DNA of 14,756 nt from Nitrososphaerota archaeon (GTDB lineage: Archaea; Thermoproteota; Nitrososphaeria; Nitrososphaerales; Nitrosopumilaceae): contig JAGWGO010000012.1 of assembly GCA_028867395.1 (NCBI GenBank), forward strand, positions 1 through 14,756, read 5' to 3'. Below, in pieces: positions 7,229-12,287 of the stretch (position 1 is its first letter; each line of letters opens with the position of its first letter). The translations under genes and the position numbers were made by a program. A model generated the notes under the pieces. That model saw only the letters and a program-made list of their open reading frames with translations, was not told the DNA's origin and did not search any database.

Positions 7229-8632
7229 CTAGTTACTTTTTGCAAGTTCAAACTCATCATGCAATGCCTGTACTGCTGTGTTACAGTCCGAGTCTTTTAC
7301 CACAAAGGCAATATTGAGTTCAGACGAGCCCTGAGCAATCATGATAACGTTTACGCCTCTTTTTCCAACTGCGGTGAATACCTTTGATGCAACACCAACT
7401 ATTCCTCGCATTCCAGATCCAATCAATGCAATAATGGAAACGTCAACAGTGACATCTACTTTTTTGATTATTTTGCCAAGCAAGTTCATTTCAAGTGCAT
7501 TAACAGCCTTGTCCATGTCATTCTTCTTTACAATAATTGAGATGCTTGATTCTGACGGACTCTGGGAAATCATCATCACATTAACTCCTGCCTTTGCAAG
7601 AGTAGAAAATATTGTAGCAGCAGTTCCTGGAGCACCTACCATGCTTCCACCTCTCACATCAATAAGTCCAGTATGCCTTATCGCACTCACACACTTGACT
7701 GTCTTCTGCGTATCGTGCTGGGGGTCTGCGGTTACAAGCGTTCCGGGATTTTTTAAGTTGAATGTATTTCGTATTCGGAGTGGAATTTTTTTTGCAACAA
7801 GAGGTTCAAGTGCTCTAGGATGAATCTGCTTTGCGCCAAAAAGAGCCATCTCCATTGCCTCAACATATGAGACTTCCTTGATGAGTTTGGCATTTTTTAC
7901 AATCTTTGGATCTGTTGTCATTAGTCCGTCTACATCACTCATCAACCAAACTTCGTCTGCCTTGATGCTTGACGCAACTATTGTAGCTGTATAGTCAGAA
8001 CCTCCCCTTCCAAATGTAGTTATGTTGCCATATTGATCTGCTCCAGCAAAGCCACCTATTACTGGCATTATCTTCTTTCGTAAGAGATCTTCAATTTTAT
8101 GCGATACATGAAGCCTTGTAGTATCCATCAATGGTTTTGCTTCGCCAAAGTTTGCATCAGTAACAATTCCAATGTCTTTTCCAGTAAGAGGAACTGCCTT
8201 AACGCCCACATCATTTAGTGCAAAGGCTACAAGATTGATTGACAACCTTTCGCCAAAGGAGATTAGATAGTCTGATGATCGTGGTGTTACCTCTCCAATA
8301 AGTAGCATTCCATGCAATAATTCTTCAAACTCTTCAAGATCAGATCTCATTTTGCTTATCAATTCTTTTCTAATCTTTGGATTTTTGACACATTGGTTAG
8401 AAATATCCATATGTGTTTTGATTATCTTTTTTGCAAGGTTGTTTGCAGCTTCTCCATTTCTGTCCTTGATGTGATTCGTTATTCGGATAAGATCGTCAGT
8501 AACACCGCTTATGGCAGAAAAAACAGGCATTATCTTGTGCTCTTTTGAGAGCGATTTTATGAGATTAGCTACATTTCGGATGTTTACAGCAGAAACAATT
8601 GATGTTCCACCAAACTTTAGGACTAGCTTCAA
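7229..8632 (-). CDS. lysC: Aspartate kinase with two C-terminal ACT domains
   Basis: This enzyme phosphorylates the beta-carboxylate of L-aspartate, the first step towards lysine, threonine, methionine and isoleucine. The amino acid kinase domain begins with KFGGTS (6-11) and contains a GERLS motif, TDANFGEAKP and GRGGSDYTATIVA, the nucleotide/substrate loop of aspartokinases, followed by WLMSDVDG. After about residue 315 come two ACT-type regulatory domains. The first contains SMVGAPGTAATIFSTLAKAGVNVMMIS and the second GIVGVASKVFTAVGKRGVNVIMIAQ, which normally bind a feedback amino acid at their interface. No homoserine dehydrogenase is fused. The 467-aa length is normal. The start is TTG, chosen because it lies directly before KLVLKFGGTS and 29 nt from a TATA-like box. 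Confidence 0.94.
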   Translation of the reverse strand: MKLVLKFGGTSIVSAVNIRNVANLIKSLSKEHKIMPVFSAISGVTDDLIRITNHIKDRNGEAANNLAKKIIKTHMDISNQCVKNPKIRKELISKMRSDLEEFEELLHGMLLIGEVTPRSSDYLISFGERLSINLVAFALNDVGVKAVPLTGKDIGIVTDANFGEAKPLMDTTRLHVSHKIEDLLRKKIMPVIGGFAGADQYGNITTFGRGGSDYTATIVASSIKADEVWLMSDVDGLMTTDPKIVKNAKLIKEVSYVEAMEMALFGAKQIHPRALEPLVAKKIPLRIRNTFNLKNPGTLVTADPQHDTQKTVKCVSAIRHTGLIDVRGGSMVGAPGTAATIFSTLAKAGVNVMMISQSPSESSISIIVKKNDMDKAVNALEMNLLGKIIKKVDVTVDVSIIALIGSGMRGIVGVASKVFTAVGKRGVNVIMIAQGSSELNIAFVVKDSDCNTAVQALHDEFELAKSN

Positions 8633-8656
8633 ATCAGTAATACCTGACGTTAATGT

Positions 8657-8665
8657 CTTTAAATG
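8657..8665 (-). promoter_or_regulatory. TATA box for aspartate kinase
   Basis: Minus-strand CATTTAAAG is centred about 29 nt upstream of the TTG start at 8632. It supports leaderless initiation at TTG. The rest of the 148-base gap to pcn holds only a weak short repeat (see findings) and no gene. Confidence 0.45.
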
Positions 8666-8780
8666 CTTTTAGAGATATTTTAGATAGGTTTTCAATCCTT
8701 GTTGTGATGGATTAGTCTTTCAGACCTAGAGACTTGATACTGTTAATAAGTTAACCTCGATAAGTTAGCGGAACTCTCTT

Positions 8781-9527
8781 TTAACTTTCGACTCTAGGGG
8801 CCAGATAGAAATGAATCCTGCCCACATTTGCGACCTTGAACTCTAGCCTTAATGGCATCTTGCTCGAGTACTCGCATACTACTGTGCCTGCTACTGCACC
8901 TACTGCCTTCACAATGCTGTTAAGATATTCCAAGCTATAAGTTGCAGTGCTGTCTTCCTTGACTTCGATCTCTGGCATTTCAGGCATTCCTTTCTCCAAT
9001 GTTATCACTGCTTCACCAGAATCACCCCTACCGGAAAATTCTGCTTTGGTGGCAGTTGCGTTAATCGAAAGATATTCTGATACTACCTGAATATCTCCAA
9101 GAATTTTATCAAATTCAGTTGAGGTCACAACAACCTTGGCATTATATGTGATCTTTGGCAATGGTGTGTCTGTTGCAGAACTCTCAATTAGCCTCATCTT
9201 GTATTTCTTATTTTTTCCAATTGTGACAAGCAGTAATTTTTCTTCTGATATACTGATCTCAATGTTATCTTTTTTATCGGCTCTCTTGATCAGTTTAGCG
9301 AACTCGTCAATTCTTACACCAAATTTTACATCCTCATCGCATACATATTTTTCAAATGCAGAGTTCGGCCAAGCAATATCAATTAATGCAACGTGAGATG
9401 GATCCATGCCTCTAAAAGCAATCCCCTCCCCAGTAGCTTCAAAGGTTGCCTCTTCCACAAGAGTGGAAATAGCAGATATCACGGCTTTCCATTCGTCAGA
9501 ACCTCCCGTCTTTGCAGAAAATACCAA
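8781..9527 (-). CDS. pcn: DNA polymerase sliding clamp (PCNA)
   Basis: The 248-aa length is that of one archaeal PCNA subunit, which forms a trimeric ring that tethers DNA polymerase, Fen1, ligase and RFC to DNA. Characteristic stretches are GIAFRGMDPSHVALIDIAWP (about 35-54), the KFGVRIDEFAKLIKRADKKD segment, an acidic interdomain connector region (GMPEMPEIEVKEDSTATYS), and the C-terminal PLRLEFKVANVGRIHFYLAPRVE, whose final segment contributes to the PIP-box pocket. It is the third gene of the rpo11-tfs-pcn cluster but sits 70 bases beyond tfs with a weak TATA of its own. The start must be TTG at 9527: an in-frame stop (TGA) lies three codons upstream, and the TTG precedes the conserved VFSAKTGGS start. 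Confidence 0.96.
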   Translation of the reverse strand: MVFSAKTGGSDEWKAVISAISTLVEEATFEATGEGIAFRGMDPSHVALIDIAWPNSAFEKYVCDEDVKFGVRIDEFAKLIKRADKKDNIEISISEEKLLLVTIGKNKKYKMRLIESSATDTPLPKITYNAKVVVTSTEFDKILGDIQVVSEYLSINATATKAEFSGRGDSGEAVITLEKGMPEMPEIEVKEDSTATYSLEYLNSIVKAVGAVAGTVVCEYSSKMPLRLEFKVANVGRIHFYLAPRVES

Positions 9528-9554
9528 ACTTATTCACATGTCGAACACGTTCAA

Positions 9555-9562
9555 GTTAAAGG
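9555..9562 (-). promoter_or_regulatory. Weak TATA-like element for pcn
   Basis: Minus-strand CCTTTAAC lies about 31 nt upstream of the pcn TTG start. It is a poor match, and read-through from rpo11-tfs is an alternative. Confidence 0.3.
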
Positions 9563-9569
9563 TTATGTC

Positions 9570-9596
9570 AGATTATAGATCTTGTAATCTAAGATC
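9570..9596. other. Two mutually exclusive inverted repeats between tfs and pcn
   Basis: AGATTA (9570-9575) is the reverse complement of TAATCT (9585-9590), and GATCTT (9578-9583) that of AAGATC (9591-9596). The arms interleave, so an RNA could fold into only one hairpin at a time. This begins two bases past the tfs stop and upstream of the pcn TATA-like element. A role in 3' end formation or attenuation is inference. Confidence 0.35.
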
Positions 9597-9597
9597 C

Positions 9598-9912
9598 TTA
9601 TGCATAGTTTCGCCATGTATAGCTGCATTTGACGCAGCGATAAAATTGAGTTGTAGGTTCATCTGCGCTTCGAGTTTGTAGCATCCACCATACCGCTTCG
9701 TTGTTTCCACATTTTGCACATTCTATCTTTATGACAGGTAATGCTTCTTTTTTCTCACTTTCGTCAAGAACATTGATAGTAACTCCACCTTCTACTGCTA
9801 CCTCCTTTGTTGCCTTGGAACCTTTCTCACTGTAACCGCATTTAGGACATACAAATTCAGACTCTGAGGTGGCTAGCTTTAGCCTAGCTTCACACTTGGG
9901 GCAAAATTTCAT
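9598..9912 (-). CDS. tfs: Transcription factor S (TFS; archaeal TFIIS-like cleavage factor)
   Basis: This 104-aa protein stimulates RNA cleavage in backtracked RNA polymerase. It has two zinc ribbons, C4-x2-C7...C22-x2-C25 at the N-terminus and C65-x2-C68...C93-x2-C96 at the C-terminus. The tip of the C-terminal ribbon carries the catalytic acidic pair D84-E85 within QTRSADEPTTQFYRC, the hallmark that separates an active TFS from the polymerase subunit Rpb9 and from inactive paralogues. Its ATG follows immediately after the rpo11 stop codon (TAAATG), preceded by a Shine-Dalgarno-like AAAGGTG inside the end of rpo11. It is therefore expressed as the second gene of that operon, a natural pairing since both proteins act on RNA polymerase. 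Confidence 0.95.
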   Translation of the reverse strand: MKFCPKCEARLKLATSESEFVCPKCGYSEKGSKATKEVAVEGGVTINVLDESEKKEALPVIKIECAKCGNNEAVWWMLQTRSADEPTTQFYRCVKCSYTWRNYA

Positions 9913-10194
9913 TTAAGCACCTTTAATTTTTGAATTAATTGCTTTTTTTAGCTCATCAGAATACTCGATTGCTGCCTTGGTGGCCTTTTCAATTTCTTTA
10001 ATCGGATTGCCTTTGGACGTATTGACACGCATTGCGTATTCCTTGGTGAGCGGGTGTTTTAGAATCACACCTGCAAATTCTACTGTTGGGTCCTTTAGCA
10101 ATTCGTGCTGGACGATATATAATGTACCTATATCAGATTTCTTGATCTCTAATAGAACTTCTTTTGAAGAAGACTTCTTGACCTGAACGTCCAT
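9913..10194 (-). CDS. rpo11: DNA-directed RNA polymerase subunit Rpo11 (RpoL)
   Basis: This 93-aa small assembly subunit pairs with Rpo3 to form the alpha-like dimer that nucleates RNA polymerase assembly. Matching features are the N-terminal beta segment followed by DIGTLYIVQHELLKDPTVEFAGVILKHPLTKEYAMRVNT, where the HPL after a hydrophobic strand is conserved in the family, and the long C-terminal helix (NPIKEIEKATKAAIEYSDELKKAI). An in-frame ATG 13 codons upstream would add a non-conserved MIYILNKYFFDLH. I chose the internal ATG at 10194 (MDVQVKK) because the TATA box at 10222-10230 would lie inside the longer version. It is the first gene of the rpo11-tfs(-pcn) cluster. Confidence 0.92.
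   Translation of the reverse strand: MDVQVKKSSSKEVLLEIKKSDIGTLYIVQHELLKDPTVEFAGVILKHPLTKEYAMRVNTSKGNPIKEIEKATKAAIEYSDELKKAINSKIKGA
9918..9924 (-). promoter_or_regulatory. Ribosome binding site for tfs
   Basis: Minus-strand AAAGGTG lies 5 nt before the tfs ATG, inside the last codons of rpo11. It is complementary to the archaeal 16S 3' end. It marks tfs as an internal operon gene, unlike the leaderless genes nearby. Confidence 0.5.
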
Positions 10195-10221
10195 GTGCAA
10201 GTCAAAAAAATACTTATTGAG

Positions 10222-10230
10222 GATATAAAT
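10222..10230. promoter_or_regulatory. Shared divergent TATA region for rpo11 (-) and the 10276 gene (+)
   Basis: GATATAAAT reads as a TATA box on the plus strand and ATTTATATC on the minus strand. It lies about 32 nt from the rpo11 ATG and about 50 nt from the plus-strand TTG at 10276. The same AGGATATAAAT string recurs at 10784-10794 before the next small gene. Confidence 0.45.
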
Positions 10231-10265
10231 CATTATGAAGGGTTGACAAGCGAAAAGAGTACAAT

Positions 10266-10271
10266 AGGTGA
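10266..10271 (+). promoter_or_regulatory. Shine-Dalgarno site that decides the start of the 10276 gene
   Basis: AGGTGA, a perfect complement to the 16S 3' end, lies 4 nt before a TTG codon at 10276. It supports that start over the GTG at 10195, which would place the promoter inside the gene, and over the ATG at 10306. Confidence 0.45.
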
Positions 10272-10275
10272 GGTT

Positions 10276-10785
10276 TTGTTAGAAAAATCTGCTGATAAAT
10301 TCAGCATGAATGATAACATAACAATCAATGTAAAATTCTCCGTAAACGGAGGACTACGTGAAGCATTTAATGAGAAAAACTGGGAGCGAGCGTACAATAA
10401 GCATGATAATGTATTCAAGCTAAAGTATGGTATCAAGCTCTACTCTGGCGGATTAAGAAAACACGAGATAGGCACGCCACTTGATACATACAAAAAAGCT
10501 GCCCTTTTCTGGACACGAAATCCAAAGCTTACCCAGATGGCAGAAAAGAAGGTATGGGTACAGATATCCAAGAATTTTGAACCGTTTATCCCAATGAATC
10601 AGCAAGAGGCACAGCATCTCTTACTTGATTTTGAGGAAAAGATAGAGGTCAAGGCGTCTGAACTAGGAGCAGGTAAACACAAGATAGGAGCAGAAGTGTA
10701 TGTCAGTTGGTTCAAGCACGACTATACAGAGGAATTGGATGCCAAGTCAAACTCGAAAGAAATAGAGGTTGAGATTACCAAATAG
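10276..10785 (+). CDS. Conserved-looking protein of unknown function, probably beta-rich
   Basis: I do not recognise this protein of about 169 aa. It alternates hydrophobic and charged residues in strand-like fashion (NITINVKFSVNGG, FKLKYGIKLYSGG, KKVWVQISKNFEPF, KIEVKASELGAGKHKIGAEVYVSWFKHDY, SKEIEVEITK), suggesting a beta-sandwich, possibly Ig-like or arrestin-like; that is only a guess. A central helix-like stretch (TYKKAALFWTRNPKLTQMAEKK) interrupts the strands. There is no signal peptide and no cysteine or metal motif, so a cytoplasmic binding or structural role is likelier than an enzyme. The start is uncertain: the frame is open to a GTG at 10195, but promoter position and the AGGTGA site favour TTG at 10276. 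It is divergent from rpo11 and 29 bases upstream of a 51-aa gene with its own TATA box. Confidence 0.65.
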   Translation: MLEKSADKFSMNDNITINVKFSVNGGLREAFNEKNWERAYNKHDNVFKLKYGIKLYSGGLRKHEIGTPLDTYKKAALFWTRNPKLTQMAEKKVWVQISKNFEPFIPMNQQEAQHLLLDFEEKIEVKASELGAGKHKIGAEVYVSWFKHDYTEELDAKSNSKEIEVEITK

Positions 10786-10794
10786 GATATAAAT
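10786..10794 (+). promoter_or_regulatory. TATA box for the 51-aa gene
   Basis: GATATAAAT, directly after the TAG of the upstream gene, is centred 25 nt before the ATG at 10815. This gives a leaderless transcript. Confidence 0.55.
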
Positions 10795-10814
10795 GGAAAT
10801 AATTGGGTTGAGTT

Positions 10815-10970
10815 ATGGCAAAATTCGATGGAATCCGCGGACAAGAATTGCTTGAAGTTGAAGACAAATCAGAGAAAGAGAACGAGATAACTCTAATTTT
10901 CAAAGACAACAGGTACCTCTTCATCAAACTTGAAAACGGAAAGATGGTAACCACCTCAATACCGGAATAG
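10815..10970 (+). CDS. Small 51-aa protein of unknown function
   Basis: This short frame (ATG to TAG) encodes MAKFDGIRGQELLEVEDKSE followed by KENEITLIFKDNRYLFIKLE and NGKMVTTSIPE. The pattern is that of a small beta-rich domain: a strand (EITLIFKD), a turn, a second strand (RYLFIKLE), then the turn NGK and a third strand. It has no Cys or His, so no metal site, and is acidic in the first half. It is probably real because it has an excellent TATA box 25 nt upstream, protein-like composition and no overlap with its neighbours. It ends one base before the convergent phosphatase stop. The function is unknown; a small accessory or regulatory protein is plausible. Confidence 0.6.
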   Translation: MAKFDGIRGQELLEVEDKSEKENEITLIFKDNRYLFIKLENGKMVTTSIPE

Positions 10971-10971
10971 C

Positions 10972-11466
10972 TTATCTGTGCACATGCTTATAATACAAGC
11001 TTATAGCTATTTCTTGAGATTCTGATTGAATAGAACCCGGTCTTTCTTTTCGCACTTTTTCTATTGCTTCCTTTGCAGAGGATTTATGATATTTTACAAG
11101 ATAACATGCAAGAATGGTTCCTGTTCTTCCTATCCCTGCAGCACAGTGAACCATAACAGGTTCATCATTTTGAATCCTTTCGTGTATGAACTCTACTGCT
11201 TGATCAATCTGTTCCATATCGGGCGCAGAAAGATCCTCTGTTGGTACATGCAAGTATTTGACATCAGCTATCCATGACTGTGGGAGCGATTCCTCTGTCA
11301 TTGTGATAATTGATTTTATTCCTTGTTTTCTTACCCACTCGATCTCAGATGGTGTAGTAGGCATTCCGCTGCCTGCAAGTTTGTTATTAAGCAGCCAACC
11401 AAAGTTCGTAGGTTTCTTTGTAATTTTACCATGTACTTTTCTCCAGAGATTACCCGGTTTGCTCAC
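10972..11466 (-). CDS. Dual-specificity / tyrosine protein phosphatase (DUSP23-like)
   Basis: The cysteine-based phosphatase signature is VHCAAGIGRTG, with catalytic C108 and phosphate-binding R114. The general-acid Asp is probably D78 in VPTEDLSAPD, where an Asp before Ser-x-Pro is usual for this subgroup. The N-terminal FGWLLNNKLAGSGMPTTPSEIEWVRKQGI and the SIITMTEESLP segment are typical of the compact DUSP23-like archaeal/eukaryotic phosphatases that remove phosphate from Tyr and Ser/Thr; the 164-aa length fits. After the P-loop comes ACYLVKYHKSSAKEAIEKVRKERPGSIQSESQE, containing the conserved RPGSIQ. The start is GTG at 11466, about 25 nt from a TATA box that lies between inverted repeats, suggesting tight repression. 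It ends beside the stop of the convergent 51-aa gene. The target proteins are unknown. Confidence 0.9.
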   Translation of the reverse strand: MSKPGNLWRKVHGKITKKPTNFGWLLNNKLAGSGMPTTPSEIEWVRKQGIKSIITMTEESLPQSWIADVKYLHVPTEDLSAPDMEQIDQAVEFIHERIQNDEPVMVHCAAGIGRTGTILACYLVKYHKSSAKEAIEKVRKERPGSIQSESQEIAISLYYKHVHR

Positions 11467-11480
11467 TGTAAGAGATAAGT

Positions 11481-11502
11481 GGTTTCCATATATGTAGAAA
11501 CC
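11481..11502 (-). promoter_or_regulatory. Phosphatase promoter: TATA box framed by an inverted repeat (probable operator)
   Basis: Perfect 6-bp arms GGTTTC (11481-11486) and GAAACC (11497-11502) flank CATATATG (11487-11494), itself a palindrome and TATA-like, centred about 25 nt from the GTG start at 11466. A regulator bound to both arms would cover the TATA box. Repression is inferred. Confidence 0.5.
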
Positions 11503-11505
11503 GAA

Positions 11506-11527
11506 ATATAATAAAATAAGAAAAAGA
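11506..11527 (-). terminator. U-rich terminator of the ferredoxin transcript
   Basis: On the minus strand, starting about 15 nt past the ferredoxin stop, there is a long T-rich run (CTTTTTCTTATTTTATTATA) without a stem. Such runs are the usual archaeal termination signal. It lies just upstream of the phosphatase operator, separating the two genes. Confidence 0.5.
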
Positions 11528-11541
11528 AGTTTTTGTTAGAC

Positions 11542-11841
11542 CTATTCTACTAGTTCGGTCCAACCTTTGACGAATACAGAGTTTCTGTACAATGGTACTG
11601 GTTGTCCTGGAGTAAAGTCCATTGGTCTCATCCAAAAGATTGCCTTTGTTGGGCAAACGCCGATGCATGCACCGTCTGAGATGCATCTTTCTGGATAAAA
11701 TACAAATGCTTTTCCTCTTTTCCAGCCCTCTACTGGTTTAACTCTTAGTACGTCTGGGCCTAGTGATGTACAAATCTCTACGCAGAGTGCACATCCTATG
11801 CACATTTGTTCGCCTATATCTGGAATAATTCCAACTGGCAT
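11542..11841 (-). CDS. Two-cluster 4Fe-4S ferredoxin with an Asp replacing one cluster cysteine
   Basis: The 99-aa protein has two cluster-binding motifs in the 2x[4Fe-4S] ferredoxin pattern. The first, CIGCALCVEIC, gives C14, C17, C20 and C24. The second, CISDGACIGVCP, gives C53, C59 and C63 but has D56 where the second cysteine should be (C-x2-D-x2-C-x3-C-P). Asp can ligate the fourth iron, as in Pyrococcus furiosus ferredoxin, or the cluster may stay [3Fe-4S]. The acidic N-terminus, middle insertion (residues 25-52) and C-terminal extension (70-99, Pro- and aromatic-rich) make it longer than simple bacterial ferredoxins and closer to NuoI-type or archaeal forms. It is likely a soluble low-potential electron carrier; partners are unknown. 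A clear TATA box lies 28 nt upstream and a U-rich terminator follows. Confidence 0.88.
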   Translation of the reverse strand: MPVGIIPDIGEQMCIGCALCVEICTSLGPDVLRVKPVEGWKRGKAFVFYPERCISDGACIGVCPTKAIFWMRPMDFTPGQPVPLYRNSVFVKGWTELVE

Positions 11842-11863
11842 GTTGAGTATTACTTGAAAAGAT

Positions 11864-11874
11864 CTTAATATAAC
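11864..11874 (-). promoter_or_regulatory. TATA box for the ferredoxin gene
   Basis: Minus-strand GTTATATTAAG is centred 28 nt upstream of the ferredoxin ATG (11841). It is one of the best TATA matches in the window. Confidence 0.6.
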
Positions 11875-11892
11875 TTGCTGAAAAAATCGATC

Positions 11893-11926
11893 TTATAACG
11901 GCGTTTGAGAATTTTATAACAGCGTT
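11893..11926. repeat. 13-bp near-perfect direct repeat with 21-bp period
   Basis: TTATAACGGCGTT (11893-11905) recurs as TTATAACAGCGTT (11914-11926), 12 of 13 bases identical. A period of 21 bp is two DNA turns, so a dimeric regulator could bind one face. It lies about 50-85 nt upstream of the ferredoxin start, beyond its TATA box. Alternatively each TTATAAC could be a plus-strand TATA box for longer parvulin transcripts. Confidence 0.45.
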
Positions 11927-11941
11927 AGAACGAATTTCCTT

Positions 11942-11959
11942 ATTCTAAAACTTTAGAAT
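11942..11959. promoter_or_regulatory. Perfect 18-bp palindromic operator candidate
   Basis: ATTCTAAA, spacer AC, TTTAGAAT: perfect 8-bp arms, 40 bp upstream of the parvulin TATA box. The short spacer makes a DNA-binding dimer site likelier than an RNA hairpin. Confidence 0.4.
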
Positions 11960-11963
11960 GAAA

Positions 11964-11978
11964 AGGGCATTTTGCCCT
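11964..11978. other. GC-rich stem-loop upstream of parvulin
   Basis: AGGGCA and TGCCCT (6-bp arms, TTT loop) sit immediately before the parvulin TATA box. On the minus strand the stem is followed by TTTTC, resembling a short terminator; on the plus strand it is followed by the TATA region. Its GC content stands out from the surrounding AT-rich DNA. Confidence 0.35.
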
Positions 11979-11982
11979 AAAT

Positions 11983-11990
11983 TTTTTATA
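11983..11990 (+). promoter_or_regulatory. TATA box for the parvulin gene
   Basis: TTTTTATA is centred 25 nt upstream of the parvulin ATG (12012). Confidence 0.5.
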
Positions 11991-12011
11991 ATTTGTTACT
12001 AACTTGCTATC

Positions 12012-12287
12012 ATGGTTACCAAGATTCATTGCGCTCACATATTGGTAGAAAAACAAAGTGTAGCTCAAGAGATCAAGGCAAAACTTTCAAGCGGTGAGAG
12101 CTTTTCAAAGCTAGCCCAACAATATTCAATAGATGTCTCAAAAAAGAGAGGTGGTGACTTGGGTCTATTTGGGAGGGGTGTTATGGTAAAAGAATTCGAA
12201 AAAGCTGCATTTGCATTAGAAAAAAGTCAAGTCTCAGACATTGTAAAGACGCAATTTGGATACCACATAATCAAGAGATTAGATTAA
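12012..12287 (+). CDS. Parvulin-type peptidyl-prolyl cis-trans isomerase (Pin-like, single domain)
   Basis: This 91-aa protein is a bare PpiC/rotamase domain that catalyses cis-trans isomerisation of prolyl bonds. It starts with KIHCAHILV (the conserved C-x-HIL strand with active-site Cys and His), contains GESFSKLAQQYSIDVSKKRGGDLGLFGRG, whose GGDLG.F.RG loop is the family signature, then MVKEFEKAAFAL and FGYHIIKRLD, where the YH after FG includes the second active-site His. It closely resembles the single-domain parvulins of Cenarchaeum and Nitrosopumilus (CsPinA, NmPin), reported to be cytosolic but membrane-associating through Lys. There is no signal peptide and no WW domain. It has its own TATA box and a structured upstream region, and its stop codon overlaps by 4 bases the convergent RadA-like gene. 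Confidence 0.94.
   Translation: MVTKIHCAHILVEKQSVAQEIKAKLSSGESFSKLAQQYSIDVSKKRGGDLGLFGRGVMVKEFEKAAFALEKSQVSDIVKTQFGYHIIKRLD

Noticed and set aside
7341..7823. 160-aa plus-strand open frame
   Set aside because: It lies opposite the ACT domains of aspartate kinase, is Thr/Ile/Pro-rich as expected of an antisense frame, and has no domain of its own.
8685..8705. tRNA T-loop-like string (GGTTTTCAATCC)
   Set aside because: The flanking bases do not pair as a T stem, and no acceptor or anticodon arm can be formed around it.
8690..8780. C/D-box small RNA
   Set aside because: There is a loose C-box-like GTGATGG, but no matching D box at the right distance on either strand.
9136..9681. Several plus-strand frames opposite pcn and tfs
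   Set aside because: They mirror the coding sequence of well-supported minus-strand genes and show no protein-like motifs.
10195..10275. GTG start at 10195 for the unknown beta-rich protein
   Set aside because: The TATA box at 10222-10230 lies inside that extension, and a clean AGGTGA precedes the TTG at 10276.
11450..11686. 78-aa minus-strand frame upstream of the phosphatase
   Set aside because: It is out of frame with the ferredoxin gene it overlaps and passes through the U-rich terminator and the operator.
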